Source of the DNA: Heliocidaris tuberculata
Taxonomy: Eukaryota; Echinodermata; Echinoidea; Camarodonta; Echinometridae
DNA: 64,000 nt
Assembly (NCBI GenBank): GCA_025618425.1
Contig: CM046846.1
Span: 916,001 to 980,000, forward strand
Reading direction: 5' to 3'
Both the position numbers and the translations under genes were made by a program. The notes under the pieces were generated by a model. The model worked only from the letters and a program-made list of their open reading frames with translations, had not been told where the DNA came from and did not search any database. Below, piece by piece: positions 51,113 through 61,700 of this stretch (position 1 is the stretch's first letter; every line of letters begins with the position of its first letter).

Positions 51113-54100
51113 GCAATGGAAATACCCACATGAGAGTCTACCCGGGGTAGGGCCCTACCCCGGGTAGACCAACCCCAGGTCGATTAGGGAACTTAAACAT
51201 TTTATGTATGTTTCTGGCCATTTAGTCAACCCAGGGTAGATAACACTTCCAACTATTTATATCATAGGTGTCCCAGATGTTTTAATTTATTGTCAACCCA
51301 GAGTAGTAGTATTTGTGGCCATTTAGTCCACCCAGGGTAGACAAGAATCCCAACTGCCTATATCAAAAACCATCCTAGACACTTTAGTTTATTGTCAACC
51401 CAGAGTTGTCTTTGTGTCCATTAAGTCAACCCAGGGTAGATAACAATTCCTACTGTCTATATCACAGGCATCCACAAATACGAGTCTGGGTTGACAACAA
51501 ATTAAAACATCTGAGAACTCAGAACTAGAGTTGAACAAGTACAACTAGACCGGTGGGCTGTGGAACAGTCAGAAATGAGTGTTTACGTTGAAGACAATGG
51601 AAATGATAACCGATGTTCTGAAACTCAAGAAAATTCAGTCCTTAAGCATTTAAAATAATTATTACACTAATGTGTGCATCTTCGTACATGGGCATGTTAT
51701 TGCCTGCGTGTGCGTACTAGAGGGAAATAATGCACGCGCTGATTGCAAATGTTCAACAGTGCCATATAACACATGCAATTCCAGTCTACTTCAGGCATGT
51801 TTACTGTTTGTGTGCACATGTGCATACACGTGCATATGCACACGTTCAGGAAAATTTTCTAGAAATGGCGTAGGATTAATTTAAAAGCTAAAATAGTCAA
51901 AGATTAGTCATTTCATGCTGTATATGGAAGGTCATACTGATGCGCGTGTATGAACGCAGGCGCAATTTTTTTTTTAAGTAGTAAAAGGTTTGAAACATGC
52001 CCAAAATTGATTATAAAGTTTGATATTGTTAAGGAATTAACATGCACTCATTTGCTTTTATTAACAGGTATGTGAGGCAGGTAATTGTTAAGGAATTAAC
52101 ATCACTCATTTGCTTTTATTTACAGGTATGTGAGGCAGGTAATACATTTTGATATTGTTAATGAATTAACATCACTCATTTGCTTCTGTTAATAGGCATG
52201 TGAGGCAGGGAATACATTAGATGTTCTTAATGAAGTAGCAAGAAGATCATCAGCAACACAGAACAGAGACCAATCTCCTGTTATGATGAAACTGGGCAAG
52301 ATGTTGCGCAGATTGAAGAGGAAAGATATTCGCAGAGTTTTCATATCCTTCCTGCATAGTGGAGTAATAGGTGAGTATTAAGGAATACATGTTTCATAAC
52401 CAATCAACCTAGATATTCACATCCCAAATTTCATGTGAAATAGAAGGGGAAATTCCCCTCATGCATTTACCCTTTAAAAAACAGAAGGAAATAAGATATA
52501 CAATACAGCATTTTCCTGTACTGATCTGTACTGATGCATTTGTACGTGCATGCCGTAATAATCCTTAACAATTTCAGTGTCTCATATAGTTGTTGGCATA
52601 ATATATGTCTTGTAACGATATATGCAAATTATTTTGCTGTAAATAGGATATTAAGTGATGCTGTATAGTGTATACAACATGAACAGGACTCGTATTTTTC
52701 TTTTGTGGACTTCGAGAAAGCTTTTGATTGGTTGAATTAGACAAGGTTGATGGAAATACTCTTGGACATAGGTGTTGATTGTAGACATCTCGCATCGCTG
52801 TACATATCCCAGACTGCAAGTGTTTGTGTTGGAGATGGGGTTCCTGAAACAGCTGTTATTGGAAGTGGTACCTGTCAGGGATGTCTTCTGTCGCCTCTAA
52901 CTCTTCAACATTTATGCTGAGGCAATGGTGAAAGAAGCTCTGTGGTAACAGTAGAAGGAGTACTTGTTGGAGGAGTGTTGATTAAATCTGTCTGGCATGC
53001 TGATGACCAGGGATGGTATTCTGAGCACCATTTTATCTCTAAAATTTTTAATTTTATCTTTTAAAAAAAAATTGGTATTCTGAGACCACTTTTTATCTCG
53101 GATTTTACCTCATATTTTATCTCTGTCTCCTACCTCCCGTGTGCCTGTACAGTTGTATGCATGATACGCGCACCCTTAAACGCTTACGCCCATCATTTTT
53201 ATGGGAAGGAATAAAATAAATTTAAAATAGAGTAGGGGCTATTTTATCTCTAGGATGCATAAAAAGTGCAATATGTTTGGACAAGTATAGTGCTAGTCTT
53301 GCGATCAAAATAAAATTAAAAAAATTACTGAGTATTGACTCAAGCAACATTCTCATATGATTATCGAATTCTATTTCAATATTTTTGTCAACTAATAGCA
53401 TACTTGCAATGATGCTTGTGATGGTGTTCTAAAACTTCTGAAAGTAGTAAAGAACCTCACTCATTTTCAAGGAAATCCTAGCAAAAGTGCTTTTGCACTT
53501 TTAGGCACGTGTATTGAAAAATATAAAAATAACCATTCACGCTGTCTTACCCCAGAGACTGGCAGAGAGTAATTCTATTGGCTGAGCATGATGAAAGTGA
53601 AATCTAATGATATTTCTTATTGGGTGTCGCATATAAATGGGCTTGTCTTAGATGAGATAAAATCTTGCTAAAATGGTTCTCAGAATACCGATTTAAAAAG
53701 ATTTTAAGGGTATTTTATCTCACTGACTTAAAATCTTAGATTTTATCTGAGATAAAATGAATTTCAGAATATTGCCCCAGGCCACACGTGCTGCTACTGC
53801 AGATGGTCTTCAAAGGCGGATGGATCAAATGGATCTAGCTGTCAGAAACTATGGCATTCGGATCAATGAGAAGAAAATGAAAGTTATGATAAATAAAAAC
53901 CAGACAAAATAAATAGCCATCTAGGTGAATAGCAACATATTGGAACAAGTCAACCACTTCAAGTGTCTAGGCTGTGTGCTGACTGAGGATTGGAGGTCTG
54001 CTAAAGAGATCAGCATAGGCTCAGCACAGAAAAGCAGTGGTGTTGGGTCCAATCATAACATGGGTCTTACCAGGTGAATGAAGTGCGAAGCAAAGAGACT

Positions 54101-55739
54101 GGCCAGGGGAGGATGTGGGAGCGATCTTAACCTCTTTTTTTATATTCCTTTAGGCCCCCTCTCCCTTTCTTTCTTTCTCTTGATTCTCTGTTTTCTTTTT
54201 TTCCATCATCATGGTGTTGCATAGTGGGCTGGAAATTATAACTTAGCTAACTAAATTGAGAAGAAGACCAAACAAAATGGAGCTTGCAGAAATAGGTGTG
54301 GTCTGGTGTGTGGTTTATTCCAGTCTCCCTGTATCAAGCATTGACTTCAAACTTGTACATGACCATATAAATTTGACTGTTCATTAAATATTTCGAAGTA
54401 TAAAAGTCCCTTCTTAAATTTGAAATTTCTTCCATTTGCAAAGTACCTGTACCTGTAAAAAACAATTTATCAGTTTTAAGTACATAAGAACATGCATTAT
54501 ATTAGTTTTTATGAAAACTATCTCAGTAATTTAAAAAACTTTCAGAAATTATAAATAACAGTTGTTTACTTTCAATACATTGCTACAGAATAATCCTTCT
54601 TTGCATGTTTACTAGAGATTCTTTGTAATTTTTCAAAACTGCTTCAACTTTAATACAGTGTGCAATATAGAGGTAAATATGCAATGTAATGACAAAATTC
54701 ATATTGAAATGAATTGTTTGTAAACATACATGAAATTATCTGAGTGAGTTAATATACTTTTTAATTTGAATCATGTCTGTGATAATACATGTACATATTC
54801 ACTAGACATAAAAGTATCTGACTATTAAAGCATAAAAATTCTTACTCTAGAATAACTTTCATGGTAACTATCCTGGCTTGTTACCTGACATTAAGGTATA
54901 ACTCACTATTTCACATAATCTTTCAAGTAACTTGTTTCTTTCCAAATTCTTGTACTTCTCCTTACTTTCTGTCCTCGTGACTCATCTTGGAATTCCCACT
55001 GGGATTCCCACTCTACACTCTCCTAATCATTTGTACATAGTGACAAATGAGAAGCATTCCAAATAGGCCAGGAGCCTGTCCCGAAATAGTCACCCCATTT
55101 TACCCATAAGATTTGACCCCGTAAAGTTACTTAGACCATCTAAGTCATTGACCAAAAGGTTGTCAGCCTAACCGTAGCCGCCGGGTTAAGCCCCCAGAGC
55201 CCCCAAAAGGAACCCCAAAGTCGGGTCGATTTCACCCCATCTCACCCATGCACCAAACTTTGTCAGTAGGAAGTAGTATAGCTGGACATTACAAAACACA
55301 AAAAACTGACAAAAATTTCCGTCGGGATGGGGTGTCAGACAGCCCCTAAAAATTGGGGTAAATTTTTGCCCTTAAAGCCCAAAGACCAAATTTTGTCAGA
55401 AGGAAGAGCTATGGATGTACATTCTAAAAATATAAAAACTGACAAAATTGTCCATCGGGAAGGGGGTGTCAGATCCCCTGAAATGAAAACCCAAAAAGTG
55501 CCCTTTGACAATGCTTTGCCCCCCAAAATGCTCTGTATGCAAAGAAAAACCATTTTCTTACCTTCTGACTATGATCATTCAAAAGCATTTCATTCAATTC
55601 ACTGTAAATTTTCATAACATAATTTTGAGTATAATAATCTTCTTCAGGTGCAATATGGTGTTAATTGGCCCTCTGGTTATTAAGTTATTGTCCCCGCCGA
55701 ACGAAGTTCGCGAGGGGACTATGAAACGGGCTCCGTTCG

Positions 55740-55772
<33 letters not shown>

Positions 55773-58700
55773 CCGTCCGTCCGTCCGTCCGTCTGTCCGT
55801 GTGTGCTCAAATGTTAGAAAATGCTACTTCTCCGTCATTTCTTGGCCGATTTTGATTCTGATTGTTTTATCTGATAGGGCTGGGTGGGGGCTTCCAAACT
55901 TCTGCACAGAATTTTGAAATTCATTAATTATGCAAATTTATGCAAATTTATTCAAAATTGACGAAAAATGCTACTTCTCTATTTCACATCGGATTTTGAT
56001 TCTGATTGTTTTATCTGATAGGGCTGGGTGGGGGCTATCAAACTTCTACACAGAATTTCGAAATTTATTAATTATGCAAATTTATGCAAATTTATTCAAA
56101 ATTGACGAAAAATGCTACTTCTCCTCTATTTCACATCGGATTTTGAGTCCGATTGTTTTATCTGATAGGGCTGGGTGGGGGCTTCCAAACTTCTACCCAG
56201 AATTTTGAAATTCATTAATTATGCAAATTTATGCAAATTTATTCAAAATTGACGAAAAATGCTACTTCTCCTCTATTTCACATCGGATTTTGATTCCGAT
56301 TGTTTTATCTGATAGGGCTGGGTGGGAGCTTCCAAACTTCTACACAGAATTTTGAAATTCATTAATTATGCAAATTTATGCAAATTTATTCAAAATTGAT
56401 GAAAAATGCTACTTCTCTATTTCACATCGGATTTTTATTCCGATTGTTTTATCTGATAGGGCTGGGTGGGGGCTTCCAAACTTCTACACAGGATTTTGAA
56501 ATTCATTAATTATGCAAATTTATGCAAATTTATTCAAAATTGATGAAAAATTCTACTTCTCTATTTCACTTCGGATTTTGATTCCGATTGTTTTATCTGA
56601 TAGGGCTGGGTGGGGGCTTCCAAACTTCTACACAGAATTTTGAAATTCATTATTCATGCAAATTTATGCAAATTTATTCAAAATGGCTGAAGGTTCATAA
56701 TGTTTTCATGTTTTATATTTCAGTTGTATACATGCATTGTTGGTATTCTCTTCTTTCGCATGCAGTAACATTATTATTTTATTCACTAAAGTTTTTCACT
56801 GATTCACTGAAGTTTTAAGGTTCAGGCTAGTTAATTTCCACAGATCTGCACTTCCGGCGGGGACATTTATTACGCATTGCGTAATTTACTCATTCACTTG
56901 TTAAATTGTGAAAAATGTATTGCTTTCTCAAAAGTAGCCAGAAAATATTGTCAGGATTATGTAAACACACCCATTGTCCATCTTCACCTGTTTGACAAGG
57001 CATAATAGAAGAGCTTTTCAGGTATCTGTGGTATGTGACTGCCAGACTGAAATGTACTATTCATGTGTTAATTGCACAGATACCAAGCAAGCTTCTCTAT
57101 TATGCCTTGTCAGATGGTCAATGGCTGTGTTTACATAATCCTGACAATATTTTTTGGCTACTTTTGAGAAAGCAATACATTTTTCACAATTTAATTACTT
57201 ATTAACTAAAATACCAATTAACACAAAACTGCACCTCAAGAAGATTATTATACTCAAAATTATGTTATGAAAATTTAAAGTGAATTGAATGAAACGCTTT
57301 TGAATGATCATAGTCAGAAGGTAAGAAAATGGTTTTTCTTTGCATACAGAGCATTTTGGGGGGCAAAGCATTGTCAAAGGGCACTTTGGGGTTTTCATTT
57401 CAGGGGGTCTGTCACCCCCTTCCCGATGGACAATTTTGTCAGTTTTTATATTTTTGGAATGTACATCCATTGCTCTTCCTTCTGACAAAATTTGGTCTCT
57501 GGGCTTTAAGGGGAAAAATTTACCCCAATTTTAGGGGCCGTCTGACACCCCATCCCGACGGAAATTTTTGTCAGTTTTTTGTGTTTTGTAATGTCCAGTC
57601 ATACTACTTCCTACTGACAAAGTTTGGTGCATGGGTGGGATGGGGTGAAATCGACCCGACTTTGGGGTCCCTTTTGGGGGTTCTGGGGGCTTAACCCGGC
57701 GGCTACGGTCAGGCTGACAACCTTTTTGTCAATGACTTAGATGGTCTAAGTAACTTTAAGGGGTCAAATCTTATGGGTAAAATGGGGTGACTATTTCGGG
57801 ACAGGCTCCCAGACTAAAAGAGTGCTTTCTTGCAACTGAAAATAGCATCTCCTATTTGCTTGATAATTTTCATTGGAGATCCAAATTCCAAACGACGGAT
57901 TAAGAACAATTACAACAAACGATTTAATAATTAGGTGGTCTGTCGGTATCGACAGACCACCTCTTAATTTCTTCAGAATTTTCTTTCTTTCTTTCTTTAT
58001 TTATTTATTTTTATTTTTATTTTTCCAGCACTTTCTTGTTACCATGATTCCGCAAAATCTGCTCTGTCAATTTTCTTAAAATTTTCGTCAGTCATCAGGT
58101 CCTATAAGATCAAGCTCAGGCATCTTTTTCAAGGTCATCAGGTCATCGTGATGTCATCCAGGCGCCATTTTGTGCATTCACATTATCGATCATATCTTCA
58201 TTACGAGTCATCAAAAATGAACCATATTTAACACACATGACCTTCAGGTCAAGGGTCAATGTATCATGTCAGCAAATTCCGCACGCGCATCATGATGCAC
58301 ACGTACGCGCGCGTCAAAATTTAGAAATGCTCAAAATCACTTTTTAATCAAATTAAAGTACGGTTCAGGACATTTTAAGCATTTCAAAATTTTCTGTACG
58401 TGCGCGATATGTGCGCGTGCAGGGCGTACAGAACATAAAAATGCCGTTTTTGTGCATGGTTTGTATTCCTGACACTATTCTTGACAATTTCCAACTATTT
58501 ACAGTCATTCTCGACCTTCTATAATGCAACACACGCATGTCAAACTTTAAAGTTCGTGCGCGCGTCAGTGGACAATATAATGTAAAAAGAGGTAAAAACA
58601 TGTCTTTATAAAATCCGCCATAGCTCGTCAGAATCAGATCACGGTGTATTTTTGCGATTAAAGGAGGCATGTCAATTTTTCACATTTTGCGTGTATTCTG

Positions 58701-61700
58701 TATGGGACATGACTTTTTCTCAAATCTTGATTATGCATTCCTGTCTTCTTTGAGCTGTATCTCTGTTATTTCTGCTTGATTTTCTTCCAAATTTTAGTAT
58801 GTTATAGCTGAGACTATAAGCTTCACAAATGTGCCCTCCAATTTTTGATCAGGTGTCGGGATCATGCCCCTTCTTTAAGTACAAAATGTAATTTGAGAAT
58901 CCCGATTTTGGTTTACATGTTATCTCTATTGCAAATTAAAGTTTTGGTCTATTGGTAAAGTACTTGCCTCCCATCCCTCTGACCCGGTGGGTCCATTTTT
59001 TTGTAATTTTTTTTTTCTTCTTTTTGCCTTTTATTTTTCTGCCTCGACAACTATAACATATGAAATCACAAACAATGTAATAAACTTTTTTATTTTGCGT
59101 GTTATGTCTAATTGAATGTAAAGGAGTTTGTGTACAACCCTATACAAAATTTGATTGCCTGTCGTGTATTAAACCTATGGGTTAATCTCCCATGTATAAT
59201 GCAGTATGAAATCATTCGATTTTCTTTGACGCAAGTTTCCATCTATTGTCAACATTATCAGGATTATTATCTTACACAAATATTATCACATCTTACAAAA
59301 GCAATTTGCCAACGGGTAGACAGACCACCTAATTCGTCTTCAGTGATGAATTAAAGTTCTAGTTATTATTTATTATTATTATTATTATTACTTATACCGC
59401 GATTTTCCCATAAGGTCCAAATTGCATCATGATTAATGTTTTCAAGCAGATGCTACGAGTTTGTTTTTATTCTTCTCATCTTTTTATTTACGTTTTGTTC
59501 TATCTGTTTTGTCTTATCTGTTGCTGTCTATGGTTCCTTTTTGCCTTTGTAAGTCTTCATCTTTTTGTTAATTTTCTTTTTTATTTTCTTTCCATTTCCT
59601 GTTTCTTCATTCTCTGATTTCCATATGGCAGATTTGTTTTCACTTTAGGATCCATTTCTAGCTTTCTTTCCTTTTCTTTCTTTGCATTTTTAAAAATCTT
59701 CATACTCTTCTTTCCCTCTGTCTTTCATTGCCTTTGCTTCACTGCACCGGAAAAATTACTGACCGTCCCGGTTTCCTTTTTTCTGGGACGCACTGTATAT
59801 GAAATATTTTTTTTGTGTCGTAACCCACACCAGGTACCTTCCTGGATTTGATCTTGGGACCTCAATGAATCTTCTTGATAATATGATTTTCATTATTACC
59901 AGATTTTTTTCTCTTTTCTTTTAAACTTTGGATCTTTTTTGTTGTAGGCCCCAGCATGGATGAGAAAATGTACATTCGTGATCTTTGCTACAGGACTCGA
60001 AATAATATTGGAAGAGAACTGTCAAAATCCCAACCAACTGGTAAAGTGCTATCTAAGTTTTGTTGTTAGAAAACACCCTTTTTATCAGTAAAGAAGGAAA
60101 ACTACACTTAGCTTTATTTGCCAAGAAATTCAAAACATATCAATGTAACAAAGATATTTTCAGCTGAACTTGAAAGTTTTTTTTTGCAGTATAAAGTTGA
60201 AAATGGACTTTAAAATCACGAGGACTGTTATGTATGTGAGTTAGTGAGCCACCTTTCAAAAGCCTGCATTGTAACAGGCCTGGTATCTTACTGTTGATAA
60301 TAAAGCCATGAGGCAGTCCTGTTTGAGTAAACATACTACCCGTAATGTGCATTTTGAAACTATTATTTTTTTAAATGTCCTTACAATCTTTTGGGTTTTC
60401 TTAAACCTACAGTAAACCCTACATGTACATGAAGCTCTATTGTAAATTTTACTTGGAATCTGGAATAGCATATCTACTTTAGGCACAATTTTACAGATCA
60501 CTGAAACTTGGCGCTGGGGTCCTTTCAATGCTCTCTGTCATCGAAATTGGACAAAGAATATGAAGATTGTGAATTTTTGCAAGTTGCTATCACTCAAGAT
60601 ATTTTGAATCTCATATTGGCCCGTACGATTTTTGTCTCGCCCACCGGAGGTGAATGCGAGACTAAGGGATTCAAATGGCGTCCGTCACAAATGTTAAAGT
60701 TTACCTGCAAGATTCTCTTAGGATGCATAACTTGGCAACTGTTGCTGCAATGGCAATCAAACTTGGGTGATAGAAGCACTAGGGGTATTTTCATGTTATG
60801 GTGTTGTCGGAGGTCACATGATGACGTCAAAGGTCATTTGAGGTCATATATTAAAGAGTACCTGCAAGACTCTCTTATGACAGATAACTTTGGAACCGTC
60901 ACTCACTTTTCAACCAAGCTTGGGTTGTAGATGCACTAAGGGCACCTGCATGTTATGGTGCCGTGGGAGGTCACGTGATAAGGTCAAAGGTCATTTGAGG
61001 TCATATGTTAAAGTTTACCTGCAAGACTCTCTTATGACACATAACTCTGCACATGTTGCTGCAATGGCAACCAAACTTGGGTGATAGGTGCACTTGGGTT
61101 ACATTCATGTTATGGTGCCTTCGGAGGTCACATGGTAAGGTCAAAGGTCATTTCAGGTCAAACGTTAAAGTTTACCTGCAAGACTCTCTGATGACAGATA
61201 ACTTTGTAACTGTCCCTCACTTTTCAACCAAACTTGGGTTGTAGATGCACTAAGGGGACCTGCATGTTATGGTGCCGTGGGAGGTCACGTGATAAGGTCA
61301 ATGGTCATTTGAGGTCATATGTTAAAGTTTACCTCCAAGACTCTCTTATGACACATAACTCTGCACATGTTGCTGCAATGGCAACCAAACTTGGGTGATA
61401 GGTGCACTTGGGGGACATTCATGTTATTTTCGCGAGTGGGCGAGACACAATATCGCTTATGCTCTTGTTATACCGGTGTGTTGGCTCAGTCAGTAGAGCG
61501 TCTGCCTCACAACCGGGAGGTCGTGGGTTCGAACCCCGGCCGCGTCATACCAAAAGACGTTAAAAGATGGGAGTTGCTGCTACCTTGTTTGGCGTTCAAC
61601 AATAAGGGATAGAGCATCGTCGATCTGGCGCTGCTCAGTGGCTGCCGGGCTCACGATCAATTGGGCAAAAAGAATTTCCATTTCGGTTTAACTTGATAAA

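Noticed and set aside
55505..55855. 116-codon ORF across the foldback arm and E3
   Set aside because: It crosses a transposon junction and a (GT)/(GTCC) microsatellite.
58944..59000. tRNA-Gly-like sequence (ggtctattggtaaagtacttgcc)
   Set aside because: There is some likeness to tRNA-Gly up to 'gacccggtgggtcc', but no closing acceptor stem or complete T arm. It lies inside element E2.
57929..59334. Element E2 as a TIR transposon with AATT target duplication
   Set aside because: AATT flanks the inner inverted repeats, but the same layout as E1 and E3-E5 (hairpin and CTAG-TT further right) suggests that the true 3-prime end is at about 59364 and AATT is part of a hairpin.
61473..61548. Functional tRNA-Val gene
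   Set aside because: A and B boxes are good, but the acceptor stem does not pair well, and the sequence runs on into a SINE body with a (TTA)n tail.
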